Assembly (NCBI RefSeq): GCF_003385235.1
Contig: NZ_PQIA01000023.1
Span: forward strand, 62,001-126,000
Length of the DNA stretch: 64,000 bases
From: Amycolatopsis circi
Lineage (GTDB): Bacteria > Actinomycetota > Actinomycetes > Mycobacteriales > Pseudonocardiaceae
Reading direction: 5' to 3'
This document shows, in pieces, positions 48,549 to 57,654 of this stretch. A program made the translations under genes and the position numbers. The notes below the pieces were generated by a model. The model did no database searches. It saw only the letters and a list, made by a program, of their open reading frames with translations, and was not told the DNA's origin. The stretch's first letter is position 1. Each line of letters starts with the position of its first letter.

Positions 48549-49748
48549 TCAGCGCAGTTCTTCGAGCACCCGCACGAGCTGGTTGATCTCGAACACGTTG
48601 GAGTAGTGCGCGAGCCCGATCCGCACCGCTCCGCCGACCTCGCCGACGCCCAGCGACGCGAAAACGCCGCTGGTGCCGTCGTCGGCGAACGCGCACAAGC
48701 CTTGCGACGCAAGGTATTCGGCGACCTGGGACGATTTCGCGCCGGCCACGGCGAAGGCGAGCGCGGGGATCCGGCGCATCGCGTCGCCGATCACCATGAT
48801 GTGCCGCAGCGAGCGCAGTTCCGTGGACAGCTGCGCGAGCAGGCCCGCGTGGTACGACTTGGCCGAGCCGAGCGACGTCACCAGGCGTTCGCGGCGGGAG
48901 CCGGTCGCGGCGTCGTCCAGTCCGGCGAGGTAGTCGATCGAGGCGATGAGACCGGCCAGCAGCGGGTACGCGTGCGGGCCGAGTTCGAGCCGCGCGGGAC
49001 CGGTGGCGGCCGGGTCGAGCGATACCGACGAGATGCGCTCCAGCAGCTCCGGATCGCGGAACACGAGCGCGCCGACCGCCGGTCCGCCCCACGAGGGAGC
49101 GGAGACGACCATGACGTCGGCACCGAGTTCTTGCAGGTCAAGCGGCACGAACGGGGCCGCGTAGGTCGCGTCGACCACCACGAGCGCGCCGACGCGCTTG
49201 GCGAATTCGATCACCGTCGGCACGTCCGGCCGGGTCCCGACCGACCCGGACGCCAGCGTCACCGACACCGCTTTCGTCCGCGCGGACACGAGATTCTCGT
49301 ACTGCCACGCGGGCAGTTCACAAGTCTCGATGTCGATCTCGCTCCACCGCAAGACCGCGCCGACGCGTTTCGCGGCACGCCGCCAGGGCGCGATGTTGGC
49401 CTCTTCGTCGAGCCGGGAGACGACGACCTCGTCGCCGATCGTCCAGCGTTCGGCGAGCGCGTCGACGAGCCTGCGCAGCAGCACCGGCGCGCTCGGACCG
49501 AGCACGACGGTGGCCGGGTCCGCCCCGACCAGATCAGCAACGGCCCGGCGGGCCGCGGTGACGATGCTTTCCGCCCGCTGGGAGGCCGGAAATGCTCCGC
49601 CCGGCCCGGACACCGGTGCCCGCATCGCCGTCGAAACGGCCGAAGCGACCTGTTCGGGCACGAGCATTCCGGCGGCGCCGTCGAAGTGAATCCAGCCGTC
49701 GCCAAGCGCGGGGAACAGCCCACGGATACGAGCGACGTCGAACGCCAT
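48549..49748 (-). CDS. Cysteine-desulfurase-like protein lacking the PLP lysine
   Basis: A 399-residue aminotransferase class V fold protein (WIHFDGAAGMLVPEQV, VVLGPSAPVLLRRL, VVVDATYAAPFVPLDLQELGAD). Relatives bind PLP through Lys in a motif like SPYKFFGP; here the aligned segment is SAPSWGGP, with Ser in place of Lys. The protein may be non-catalytic. By gene order it corresponds to Rv3778c. Divergent from bpa with 111 bases between starts. Confidence 0.8.
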   Translation of the reverse strand: MAFDVARIRGLFPALGDGWIHFDGAAGMLVPEQVASAVSTAMRAPVSGPGGAFPASQRAESIVTAARRAVADLVGADPATVVLGPSAPVLLRRLVDALAERWTIGDEVVVSRLDEEANIAPWRRAAKRVGAVLRWSEIDIETCELPAWQYENLVSARTKAVSVTLASGSVGTRPDVPTVIEFAKRVGALVVVDATYAAPFVPLDLQELGADVMVVSAPSWGGPAVGALVFRDPELLERISSVSLDPAATGPARLELGPHAYPLLAGLIASIDYLAGLDDAATGSRRERLVTSLGSAKSYHAGLLAQLSTELRSLRHIMVIGDAMRRIPALAFAVAGAKSSQVAEYLASQGLCAFADDGTSGVFASLGVGEVGGAVRIGLAHYSNVFEINQLVRVLEELR

Positions 49749-49859
49749 GGGGACACGGTACGGACGTGCGGTTTCGCGGTTGCCGCGGGGTTGGGCAGAA
49801 CTGCCCGAACGGCCGCTAGGCTCGGGGCAGGACCGCCAACAGCGACGGGGATGGAGCAC

Positions 49860-50432
49860 ATGAGCGAGCCGAACTTCGGGGGAACGGGCGCGACCAGGGA
49901 CGGAACGGACGCGCCGCACGTGGTCGTCGTCGGACCGGACGGGGTTCCGGTCGGCACCGCGCAGGTCGCCCCCGACGGCGAGGAAAACGAGACCGTCGGG
50001 GAACTGGTCGAGGAACCGGCCAAGGTGATGCGCATCGGCACCATGATCAAACAGCTGCTGGAAGAGGTCCGCGCCGCACCGCTGGACGACGCCAGCCGCA
50101 ACCGGGTCCGCGAGATCCATCAGACCTCGGTGCGCGAACTGGAGCAGGCGCTGGCCCCCGAACTGCGCGAGGAACTGGAACGGCTCGTGCGGCCGTTCAC
50201 CGAGGACGAGACTCCTTCGGACGCCGAACTGCGGATCGCGCAGGCCCAGCTGGTCGGCTGGCTGGAAGGGCTGTTCCACGGCATCCAGACCGCGCTGTTC
50301 GCGCAGCAGATGGCCGCGCGGGTGCAACTGGAGCAGATGCGCCGCGGCCTGCCCGCGGGCTCGTCGGGCTCCGTCGGGCAGACGGGCGAGGGGCACGGGC
50401 ACGGCATCACCGGGACCGGGCAGTACCTCTAA
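49860..50432 (+). CDS. bpa: Bacterial proteasome activator
   Basis: A 190-residue protein matching the Bpa family: ETVGELVEEPAKVMRIGTMIKQLLEEVRAAPLDDASRNRVREIH, a four-helix body, and the C-terminal GQYL that docks into the 20S proteasome. Bpa forms a ring that opens the proteasome without ATP. ATG 49860 chosen; ATG 49851 would add three residues. The 3' end is duplicated about 255 bp downstream. Confidence 0.93.
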   Translation: MSEPNFGGTGATRDGTDAPHVVVVGPDGVPVGTAQVAPDGEENETVGELVEEPAKVMRIGTMIKQLLEEVRAAPLDDASRNRVREIHQTSVRELEQALAPELREELERLVRPFTEDETPSDAELRIAQAQLVGWLEGLFHGIQTALFAQQMAARVQLEQMRRGLPAGSSGSVGQTGEGHGHGITGTGQYL

Positions 50433-50859
50433 CTCTCCTCGGAGAAGAACGCTCGAAGATCACCGATCACCAGATCGGGCTCTTCGAGCGCCGGGAAATG
50501 CCCACCACGCGGAAACTCCGTCCACCGCACCACCCGATCAGTACGCTCAGCCAACGACCGCAACGGAAGCCCGATGTCATCCGGGAACACCGCGACCGAC
50601 GGCAGCGCCGCGGGCTCGTGCAGTTCCGGCCGCCAGCCCGGCGAAGGACACCGGCACGGCATCACCGGGACCGGGCAGTACCTCTAACTTTCCTCGGAGA
50701 AGAACGCTCGAAGATCACCGATCACCAGATCGGGCTCTTCGAGCGCCGGGAAATGCCCACCACGCGGAAACTCCGTCCACCGCACCACCCGATCAGTGCG
50801 CTCAGCCAACGACCGCAGCGGAAGCCCGATGTCATCCGGGAACACCGCGACCGCGGTCG
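50351..50859. repeat. About 255-bp tandem duplication of the bpa / epoxide hydrolase junction
   Basis: Bases 50401-50599 match 50656-50854 with only a few differences (for example C/T at 50436, A/G near 50538 and 50562), offset 255. Homology continues leftwards less perfectly: 50606-50686 encodes a relic of the Bpa tail (GEGHRHGITGTGQYL). Copy 1 lacks about 15-18 bases near 50600. Intact genes lie outside on both sides. Confidence 0.85.
50429..50599 (-). pseudogene. Duplicated C-terminal fragment of epoxide hydrolase
   Basis: The fragment encodes VFPDDIGLPLRSLAERTD and GGHFPALEEPDLVIGDLRA up to the stop, the same as the last 56 or so residues of the epoxide hydrolase at 50684-51835. It lacks the N-terminal domains and nucleophile, so it is a remnant of the tandem duplication. 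Confidence 0.85.
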
Positions 50860-51835
50860 GCACGGTCGACGACGGCAGCGCCGCACCCCACTGGACGTCC
50901 TGATCGGCGTAGATCCGCGAGGACGACGCGGCGGTGCGGGTGAACCAGTAGATCGAGACGTTGGCGAGCAGATCGTCACGGTCGATCAGGTCGTGGTCGG
51001 TGTTCGAAAAGGCACGGAACTTCTCGGCGATCCAGGCCAGCTGTCCGGCCGGGGAGTCGGTGAGGCCGTAGGCAAGCGTGTGCGGCTTGGTGGACTGGAT
51101 CATCGCGTAACCGATGCCGGTCTGCTGGAAGGCCCGCGATTTGTCCAGCGACCGCTGTCCTTTCGCCAACTCGGCCCCGCTAAGCCCGTCGAGGTCAGCC
51201 TCGCTGCGCGCCACCGCGGACGGCAGCATCGTCACGTGCGCACCGATGATCCTGTCGGGGAATTGCAGGCCGAGTTCGCGGGAAATCAACGCGCCCCAGT
51301 CGCCGCCGTGTGTGCCGAACCTTTCGTACCCGAGGCGGGTCATCAGCTCCGCCCAGGCGCGGGCCGTCCGCGCCGGGCCCCAGCCGCGGTCGGGGGTCGG
51401 GCCGGAGAAGGCGAATCCGGGTACGGAGGGAACCACGACGTCGAACGCCACGGCTGGGTCGCCGCCGTATGCGCGAGGGTCGGCGAGCGGGCCGATGAGG
51501 TCGAGGAATTCGACGATCGAGCCGGGCCAGCCGTGGGTGAGGAGGAGCGGGACGGCGTCCGGTTCCGGGGATTTGAGGTGCAGGAAGTGGACGTTCGCGC
51601 CGTCGAGGACGGTGGTGAACTGGGGGAAGCCGTTGAGGCGTTCTTCCTGCGCTCGCCAGTCGAAGCCGAGCCGCCAGTGGCGGGCCAGGTCTTGGACCTC
51701 GGCCACTGGAATGCCCAGCTCCCATGCCGGGTCGTCGAACGGATCCGGCCAGCGGGTGTCGGCCAGGCGACGGTGGAGATCGTCCAGGTCGGACTGCGGG
51801 AAATGGACGCGGAAGGGAGCGGGGTCTTGGGCCAT
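50684..51835 (-). CDS. Epoxide hydrolase (EHN / alpha-beta hydrolase)
   Basis: A 383-residue enzyme with the N-terminal EHN domain (FRVHFPQSDLDDLHRRLADTRWP), the oxyanion motif HGWPGS at 101-106, nucleophile Asp179 in GGDWG, and C-terminal GGHFPALE with the catalytic His. It opens epoxides to diols; the physiological substrate is unknown. Its 3' end has been duplicated towards bpa. Confidence 0.9.
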   Translation of the reverse strand: MAQDPAPFRVHFPQSDLDDLHRRLADTRWPDPFDDPAWELGIPVAEVQDLARHWRLGFDWRAQEERLNGFPQFTTVLDGANVHFLHLKSPEPDAVPLLLTHGWPGSIVEFLDLIGPLADPRAYGGDPAVAFDVVVPSVPGFAFSGPTPDRGWGPARTARAWAELMTRLGYERFGTHGGDWGALISRELGLQFPDRIIGAHVTMLPSAVARSEADLDGLSGAELAKGQRSLDKSRAFQQTGIGYAMIQSTKPHTLAYGLTDSPAGQLAWIAEKFRAFSNTDHDLIDRDDLLANVSIYWFTRTAASSSRIYADQDVQWGAALPSSTVPTAVAVFPDDIGLPLRSLAERTDRVVRWTEFPRGGHFPALEEPDLVIGDLRAFFSEES

Positions 51836-51904
51836 GCGGGGAAAGCTATGCGGGATTGAGGACCGTTCGAGTCCTCAATCGGCGATCGGCCCTCGCTGTT
51901 CGGG

Positions 51905-53158
51905 CTAGTTTCGAATCCGCCGCGGCCACCGTCGCCGTTGGGCGGGCGGCTCCACCTCGACCGGCGGCTCCGGCTGCGGCTCCTCGGCAACCGGGCGGAC
52001 AACCGGCGCGTAAACCTGTTCGGCGACCTTCCGCTTGCTGTCCTTGAAGTCCGCCAGCGTCTCGCCGGCGTAGCCGCCCTCGTCCGGACGGTCCGGGACC
52101 TGGGAGAGGTCTTCGAGCAGCGTCCAGTTCGATCCGAGCCCGACCAGGGAACGGTGCTTCGTGGCGTAATAGTCCGGGTGGATGCTCACCGCGACGCCAG
52201 AGGCGCCGGCCGCGGCGGCCAGCATGTGGATGTGGAAGCGGGTGGAGATCCAGGTTTGTCCCGGCGCGGCGGGAAGACCGTGCGTCCAAATGTGCGAAAA
52301 CGGATAAAACCGGGCACCCGGTAATTCCCGCTCGATCAACGAAAAGACTTCGCGGTCGACCCGGGGCACTCCCTCGACGACGCCGATCTTCGCCGGGTCC
52401 GTCTTCCACGCGCGCAGCATGGAAAGCACCGCGCCGGCCACCGCGCCCACCCCGACCTCGACCAGATCGGATTGCAGGCACAGCATCACTTCGGGCAGGT
52501 CTTCGGACTGGTCGTACCGGTCCGGCCCGATGGTGAGAAAGGCGTCGTCCAGCCCGACCGGGCGGCCCAGCAGATCCGCTGACGCGTCGTCGCGGACCTC
52601 GACCACCTCGAACCGGTCGGCAAGCGCTTTCACCAGCGGGATCGAACCTTCGCAGGCGGGCAGCAAGCCCTGTCCGGTCATCGCGGCCCGGCCGCCGGAA
52701 CGTTCGACCGCGGCGACCGCGCCCGCCAGCAAGCCGATCTGCCTTGGCCACAGCTTGTTGATGTATCCGCCGCCGACGACGTGCACCACGTCGGCCTCCG
52801 CCAGCAGTTCGACGCTGTGGTGCAGCCGCGGCAGCATGCCCGGGTTGTGCACCGCGTCGCGCACCCAGGCCGCGGTGCGCCACGGATCGTCGTCCGGCGC
52901 CTCCGCGCACAGCCGCCACAACGTGTCGGTGAACTTCGCCCGCGGATGAATGCCGTCGAACAGGACGCTCGCCGGCCCCGGCGAGTGAGTGTCCACCCAC
53001 ACCTCGGCGTCCGGGGCGGTTTCCGCGAGATAACGCAGCCAGCCGGCGGTGATGAGCTCGTCACCGTAGTTGGGGTGGCCCACAGGTGCGACGAGGTGAT
53101 ACCGCGCACGTGAAGAACCAGACTCCGGGTGCGAAGTGCTGATTTCGGGGACCGGCAT
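51905..53158 (-). CDS. Polysaccharide pyruvyl transferase family protein
   Basis: A 417-residue protein: APVGHPNYGDELITAGWLRYL at the start, VHVVGGGYINKLWPRQIGLL and WISTRFHIHMLAAAAGASGVAVSI, all hallmarks of the family that adds pyruvyl groups from PEP to sugars or of related glycosyl-type enzymes. Pro/Glu-rich and basic C-terminus. The ATG at 53158 is used; the open frame upstream is antisense to the exporter gene. It is divergent from the galactan exporter, suggesting a wall role. Confidence 0.82.
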   Translation of the reverse strand: MPVPEISTSHPESGSSRARYHLVAPVGHPNYGDELITAGWLRYLAETAPDAEVWVDTHSPGPASVLFDGIHPRAKFTDTLWRLCAEAPDDDPWRTAAWVRDAVHNPGMLPRLHHSVELLAEADVVHVVGGGYINKLWPRQIGLLAGAVAAVERSGGRAAMTGQGLLPACEGSIPLVKALADRFEVVEVRDDASADLLGRPVGLDDAFLTIGPDRYDQSEDLPEVMLCLQSDLVEVGVGAVAGAVLSMLRAWKTDPAKIGVVEGVPRVDREVFSLIERELPGARFYPFSHIWTHGLPAAPGQTWISTRFHIHMLAAAAGASGVAVSIHPDYYATKHRSLVGLGSNWTLLEDLSQVPDRPDEGGYAGETLADFKDSKRKVAEQVYAPVVRPVAEEPQPEPPVEVEPPAQRRRWPRRIRN

Positions 53159-53272
53159 TGGCTTATCGTAACGTCGCGCACACGGACTCGGGCAGGACGG
53201 GGGATACCGGCCGGAGCGACCGCGCGACGGGTCGGGCCTAGCCCGCCTGGCCTCATCGGTACCCTCGTCCAC

Positions 53273-54226
53273 GTGCATGCCACCAGCACGGTTCACGCAG
53301 CCGAACCCGATGTCTCGACTCCGGTTCCACCGTCGTCGGACAGCAAGACGTTCGGGCGTGCGATCGACGACATCAAGACCGGTTTGGCCTCCCGCGAGCT
53401 GTGGACCCATCTCGGCTGGCAGGACATCAAGCAGCGGTACCGCCGGTCCATCATCGGTCCGTTCTGGATCACCATCAGCCAGGGCGTCATCGCGCTCGGC
53501 CTCGGACTGCTGTACTCGCAGCTGTTCCGCACGCCGATCGAGGTGTTCCTGCCCTACCTCTCCACCGGTTTCATCATCTGGGGCTTCATCCAGGGCTGCC
53601 TCACCGAAGGCATGGAAACGTTCATCGCGAACGAGGGGCTGATCAAACAGGTCCCCGCGCCGATCAGCGTTTACGTGCTGCGCACGATCTGGCGGCAGAC
53701 GCTGCTGCTGGCGCACAACATGATCGTCTACGTCGTGCTGCTGATCATTTTCTTCTCGGCGCTCGATTCCCCGTATTCGCTCGGGACGAAAGACGGCACG
53801 TGCGTACCGGACAAGTTCTGCCACCCCGGTCTGAGCTGGAACATTTTCCTCGCCATTCCCGGGTTCGTGCTGCTCGCGCTCACCGCGGGCTGGGCCGCGC
53901 TGCTGCTCGGCATCATCTCGACGCGTTTCCGCGACATTCCGCAGCTGATCAACTCGCTGATCCAGCTGATGTTCTACGGCACCCCGATCGTCTGGCCGGT
54001 CGACCAGCTGCTGTCCGGCGGCGCGCGGGACGGCGCGTCGTGGGCGCTGCCGATCATCAAGCTCAACCCGCTTTACCACTACATGCAGGTGGTGCGGTCG
54101 CCGCTCATCGGACAGGCGGTGAGCTGGACCAGCTGGGTCGTGGTCGGCGGGCTCACCGTGGTCGGGTGGGCGCTCGCCCTCATCGCCATGCGCAATTACC
54201 GGTCTCGCGTCTCGTATTGGGTGTGA
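53273..54226 (+). CDS. ABC-2 type polysaccharide exporter permease
   Basis: A 317-residue permease of the Wzm/TagG type with six predicted helices (ITISQGVIALGLGLLYSQLF, FLPYLSTGFIIWGFIQG, LLLAHNMIVYVVLLIIFF, IFLAIPGFVLLALTAGWAALL and two more). It pairs with the ATPase at 54230. By order and sequence it corresponds to Rv3783, the galactan exporter. Start GTG 53273, with TACCCT 7 bases upstream and no ribosome binding site. Confidence 0.88.
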   Translation: MHATSTVHAAEPDVSTPVPPSSDSKTFGRAIDDIKTGLASRELWTHLGWQDIKQRYRRSIIGPFWITISQGVIALGLGLLYSQLFRTPIEVFLPYLSTGFIIWGFIQGCLTEGMETFIANEGLIKQVPAPISVYVLRTIWRQTLLLAHNMIVYVVLLIIFFSALDSPYSLGTKDGTCVPDKFCHPGLSWNIFLAIPGFVLLALTAGWAALLLGIISTRFRDIPQLINSLIQLMFYGTPIVWPVDQLLSGGARDGASWALPIIKLNPLYHYMQVVRSPLIGQAVSWTSWVVVGGLTVVGWALALIAMRNYRSRVSYWV

Positions 54227-54229
54227 CAG

Positions 54230-55045
54230 ATGGTCAGCATTGACGTCCACAACGCGTACGTGGACTTCCCGATTTTCGACGCGAAGACGCGTTCGATGAA
54301 AAAGCGCGTGCTCGGCAAGGTCGGCGGCAAGATCAGCTCCGACCAGAAGGTGCCGATCATCGAGGCGCTGCACGACGTGTCGATCAGCCTCCGCGAGGGC
54401 GACCGGGTCGGTCTCGTCGGGCACAACGGCGCGGGCAAGTCCACGCTGCTGCGGCTGCTCGCCGGGATCTACGAGCCGACCCGCGGATCGTCGCGGATCG
54501 TCGGCCGGATCGCGCCGGTGTTCGACCTCGGCATCGGCATGGACCCGGAGATCTCCGGCGTGGAGAACATCCTGATCCGCGGTCTGTTCCTCGGCATGAG
54601 CGCCAAGGAAATGGAGAAACGGGTCGACGACATCGCGGAGTTCACCGAACTCGGCGACTACCTGCAGATGCCGCTGCGGACGTACTCCACCGGCATGCGG
54701 GTGCGGCTCGCGCTCGGCGTGGTGACCTCGATCGACCCGGAGATCCTGATCCTCGACGAGGGCATCGGCGCGGTCGACGCGGCGTTCCTCAACAAGGCCC
54801 GCGACCGGCTCAAGGACCTGGTCAAGCGCTCCGGCATCCTGGTGTTCGCGAACCACTCCGACGAGTTCCTGATGGAGCTGTGCGACACCGCGATCTGGAT
54901 GGACGAGGGGCACGTCAAGCAGCAGGGTTCGCTGCGCGAGGTGCTCACCCAGTACAAGGGCCGCGACCCGTTCGAGAACATGAGCCAGGAAGGTCTCGAG
55001 CGCCTCGGCATCGAGCCCGCGACCACCACGAACGGCGGGGAATGA
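54230..55045 (+). CDS. ABC-2 type polysaccharide exporter ATPase
   Basis: A 271-residue Wzt/RfbE-type ATPase. Walker A GHNGAGKST at 64-72, signature YSTGMRVRLALG, Walker B ILILDEG, and H-loop FANHSDE. The N-terminal VDFPIFDAKTRSMKKR segment is typical of O-antigen/galactan exporters; there is no C-terminal sugar-binding domain. It follows the permease by 3 bases and overlaps glfT1 by four. Confidence 0.92.
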   Translation: MVSIDVHNAYVDFPIFDAKTRSMKKRVLGKVGGKISSDQKVPIIEALHDVSISLREGDRVGLVGHNGAGKSTLLRLLAGIYEPTRGSSRIVGRIAPVFDLGIGMDPEISGVENILIRGLFLGMSAKEMEKRVDDIAEFTELGDYLQMPLRTYSTGMRVRLALGVVTSIDPEILILDEGIGAVDAAFLNKARDRLKDLVKRSGILVFANHSDEFLMELCDTAIWMDEGHVKQQGSLREVLTQYKGRDPFENMSQEGLERLGIEPATTTNGGE

Positions 55046-55953
55046 TGACCGGCGAGACGCGAGAGCTGCCCGAGGGCGCTGTCGTCGGCGTGGTGGTCAC
55101 GCGGCACCGGCGCGAACTGCTCGCGGACTCGCTGAAGATCATCGCCGCCCAGACCCGCCCGGTCGACCACCTCGTGGTGGTGGACAACGGACCGGACAAG
55201 TCCGCGCGGGACGTGGTGGAGGCCTACCCGCTGCCGTACACGTACCTGCCGTCGCACCGGAACCTCGGCGGCGCGGGCGGTTTCGCGCTCGGCATGCTGC
55301 ACGCGCTGTCGCTCGGCGCGGACTGGGTCTGGCTCGCCGACGACGACGGCCGCCCGGCGGACGAGCACGTGCTCGAGATTCTCCTTGAGGAAGCCGAAAA
55401 GCGCGGCCTCGCCGAGATTTCCCCGGTGGTGGCCAACATTGACGCCCCGGCGAAACTGGCGTTCCCGCTGCGCCGCGGCCTCACTTGGAAGCGCTCGTCG
55501 GCCGAACTGGGCACGGATTTCCTGCCCGGCATCGCGTCGTTGATGAACGGCGCGCTGTTCCGTTCGTCCACTTTGGACGTCACCGGCGTGCCCGACCTGC
55601 GCCTGTTCTTCCGCGGCGACGAGGTGGAACTGCACCGCCGCCTCGTCCGGTCCGGCCTGCCGTTCGGCACGTCGCTGCGCACGACCTACCTGCACCCCGA
55701 CGGCTCGGACGAATTCAAGCCGATGCTGGGCGGGAAATTCCACGCACAGGACCCGGAGAACGAGGTCAAGCGGTATTACACGTACCGCAATCGCGGGTAT
55801 TTGCTGTCGCAGCCGGGAATGCGGAAGATCGGGGCGCTGGAGGTGCTGCGCTTCGGCCTGTATTTCGTGGGCGTGAAGCGGGACCCGAAGGCCTTTATGC
55901 AGTGGCTGAAACTGGTCCGGCAGGGACGAGCGGAGAAGTTCTACCGGTACTGA
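55042..55953 (+). CDS. glfT1: Galactofuranosyltransferase GlfT1
   Basis: A 303-residue GT2 enzyme: VVVTRHRRELLADSLKIIAAQ, HRNLGGAGGFALG, metal-binding DDD at 100-102 (LADDDGRP) and catalytic RGDEVELHRRL. GlfT1 adds the first galactofuranose units to the decaprenyl-PP-linked linker of arabinogalactan. Location after the exporter pair matches the mycobacterial Rv3782 neighbourhood. Start at 55042 or 55045 (ATGATG). Confidence 0.9.
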   Translation: MMTGETRELPEGAVVGVVVTRHRRELLADSLKIIAAQTRPVDHLVVVDNGPDKSARDVVEAYPLPYTYLPSHRNLGGAGGFALGMLHALSLGADWVWLADDDGRPADEHVLEILLEEAEKRGLAEISPVVANIDAPAKLAFPLRRGLTWKRSSAELGTDFLPGIASLMNGALFRSSTLDVTGVPDLRLFFRGDEVELHRRLVRSGLPFGTSLRTTYLHPDGSDEFKPMLGGKFHAQDPENEVKRYYTYRNRGYLLSQPGMRKIGALEVLRFGLYFVGVKRDPKAFMQWLKLVRQGRAEKFYRY

Positions 55954-55962
55954 ACCCGGTCA

Positions 55963-56005
55963 GTCCGTTGTGGACAGTGCACTAACCCCACCGTCCACAA
56001 CGGAC
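55963..56005. terminator. 13-bp hairpin between convergent genes
   Basis: GTCCGTTGTGGAC (55963-55975) pairs with GTCCACAACGGAC (55993-56005), loop 17 bases. It lies 10 bases after glfT1 and 8 bases after the stop of the convergent gene, so it can serve both. Confidence 0.65.
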
Positions 56006-56012
56006 CTCCACG

Positions 56013-57203
56013 CTACTCCCCGATGACCGGCGGCGCGGAACGATGCCCGCTGCCGAACACCTCGTCGTCGTCCTCGATTTCCATCACGAACGCGGGCTGG
56101 TTGAGGCTCTCGTCGTACGGGCGGGCTCCGAAGCCCATGCCCGGACGGGCCGGAGCGCCGCCCATTCCGCCGGCCGCGACGTCCGCCGCTCCCGGTTCCA
56201 TCGCGCCGTCGCCGGGGCCGAACGAGCCGCCTCCTCGGCCGACCTTGCTCTGGTGTTCCTCGTCGGCGCCGAAACCTCCGCCGCCACCGCCCATCGGCAT
56301 GCCACCCATCGGCATGGCACCCATGCCCGCCCCGGACGCACCGCCGCTGCCGCCGCTCGGGGCGGCCTGCGCCGCGGCCGGAGTGGTGCCCGCCGCCGTT
56401 GTGCTGGGGTCCGGCATCGACTGGTGCACGGCACCGGTGAACTGGCTCGGGCCGCTGACGGTCGGGGCGCTGGCGTGCCCGGCCACGGCCCCGCCGCCAC
56501 CAGCCGCGGCACCCGCCGAGGACGAGCCAGCGTCAGCCACCGCAGGAGCGGGAGCAGGCGCGGGGCTGGCCGGAGCAGGAGCAGCGTCGTGGTGCTCCGG
56601 ACCGGTCGGCATCGCTACCGCGGCACCGCCACCGGCCGCGACGCCGAACTTCGGCGGGTGCGCGAAAGCCGGCTGCTTCGACCCTGTCTCGTGCAGCGAA
56701 GCGTCGTACTTCGACATCGTCTCCGCGGCCTGTTCGTGCGCGGAACGGCTGTCCTGCTGCTTTTTCAGAGTCGCGTCGATCTCATTGCTCATTTCGAGCG
56801 GGCTCGCGTGCGACCATTTGTCGAATTCCTCGGACCAGTCGAACGGAACCGCGTCCGGCATCGAGTGCTTCGCCGCCTGCGCAGCGGACGCCTGCTCCTC
56901 GACGATCTGCGCGGCCAGCTTCGCGTTCTGGCCATTTGCCTCGGCCCATTCGGCGAGGCTCACGAAATACGCCTGCGCACCGGCCGCGGCCTCGCCGCTC
57001 CAGGCATGCGCGGCCTTCTTCACGGCCTCGCCCAGCTGCGTCGCGAAATCCTCGAACGCTTTCTGCACCTCGGTGTACGCGTGCGAGACCGAGGAAACCT
57101 GCTCTACGTCGAGATTCGTCTCGACGTACGACTTCAGCTGCTGGTGCGGGTGCCCGAGGTAGTCGGCGTCCGACGGCGCGAGCCCCGGCTGCGGCGTGCT
57201 CAT
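56013..57203 (-). CDS. PPE/ESX-type secreted protein
   Basis: A 396-residue protein with an N-terminal helical hairpin containing WSG at 68-70 (a WxG motif), followed by a disordered Ala/Pro/Gly/Met-rich tail and an acidic end (MEIEDDDEVFG). This is the pattern of PPE-like ESX substrates in Pseudonocardiaceae. The next genes encode a partner-like small protein and an EspG-type chaperone. Secretion is inferred. Confidence 0.75.
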   Translation of the reverse strand: MSTPQPGLAPSDADYLGHPHQQLKSYVETNLDVEQVSSVSHAYTEVQKAFEDFATQLGEAVKKAAHAWSGEAAAGAQAYFVSLAEWAEANGQNAKLAAQIVEEQASAAQAAKHSMPDAVPFDWSEEFDKWSHASPLEMSNEIDATLKKQQDSRSAHEQAAETMSKYDASLHETGSKQPAFAHPPKFGVAAGGGAAVAMPTGPEHHDAAPAPASPAPAPAPAVADAGSSSAGAAAGGGGAVAGHASAPTVSGPSQFTGAVHQSMPDPSTTAAGTTPAAAQAAPSGGSGGASGAGMGAMPMGGMPMGGGGGGFGADEEHQSKVGRGGGSFGPGDGAMEPGAADVAAGGMGGAPARPGMGFGARPYDESLNQPAFVMEIEDDDEVFGSGHRSAPPVIGE

Positions 57204-57622
57204 TCGGTGCTGCCCTTCACGGTGCGGTGGGAGTCGATGGCCTGGCTCTCGTTCTCGGTGTAGACGCCGCCGGCGCGCGCGAGAGCCTCGTCGGCTTCCT
57301 TCAGGATCCGGCCGAACTGGTCCAGCACGTCGAGGGCCGCCCCGGGTGCGTCGGCTCCGCTCTTGCGGTCGTGCTCGGCCACGGTGTGCCCGTACGGATG
57401 GCTGCCGAGCTTCGGCGCGGTCGTCAGCGCCTGCGTCTGCGGCTTGAGCCGTTCGAGGCGCGTGACCATGTCGGTGAGCGCTTTGCGCAGGTCACCGAGT
57501 GCGTCGCCGTCGATGCTGAACCCGCCGGCCTTCGCGGTGCCGGCCAGCTTGTGCGTTTCGGCCGCGGCTTCGGCGATGCCCTTGGCGTTCAGCCCGCCTG
57601 CCGCCAGCGGATCAGTGCTCAT
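57200..57622 (-). CDS. ESX-associated small helical protein
   Basis: A 140-residue helical protein overlapping the PPE-like gene by ATGA. AAGGLNAKGIAEAAAETHKLAGTAKAGGF and ALGDLRKALTDMVTRLERL give a helix-turn-helix hairpin as in WXG100/EspC-type partners, but no clear WxG is visible. Likely a heterodimer partner of the PPE-like protein. Confidence 0.6.
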   Translation of the reverse strand: MSTDPLAAGGLNAKGIAEAAAETHKLAGTAKAGGFSIDGDALGDLRKALTDMVTRLERLKPQTQALTTAPKLGSHPYGHTVAEHDRKSGADAPGAALDVLDQFGRILKEADEALARAGGVYTENESQAIDSHRTVKGSTE

Positions 57623-57654
57623 GCGCCGGAGTTTACCGACGCGAGCCGCTCCGG

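Noticed and set aside
51905..54913. 1002-residue minus-strand frame including the pyruvyl transferase
   Set aside because: Only the C-terminal 417 residues are a recognisable protein; the upstream part is antisense to the exporter permease and ATPase and full of Arg/His/Asp repeats.
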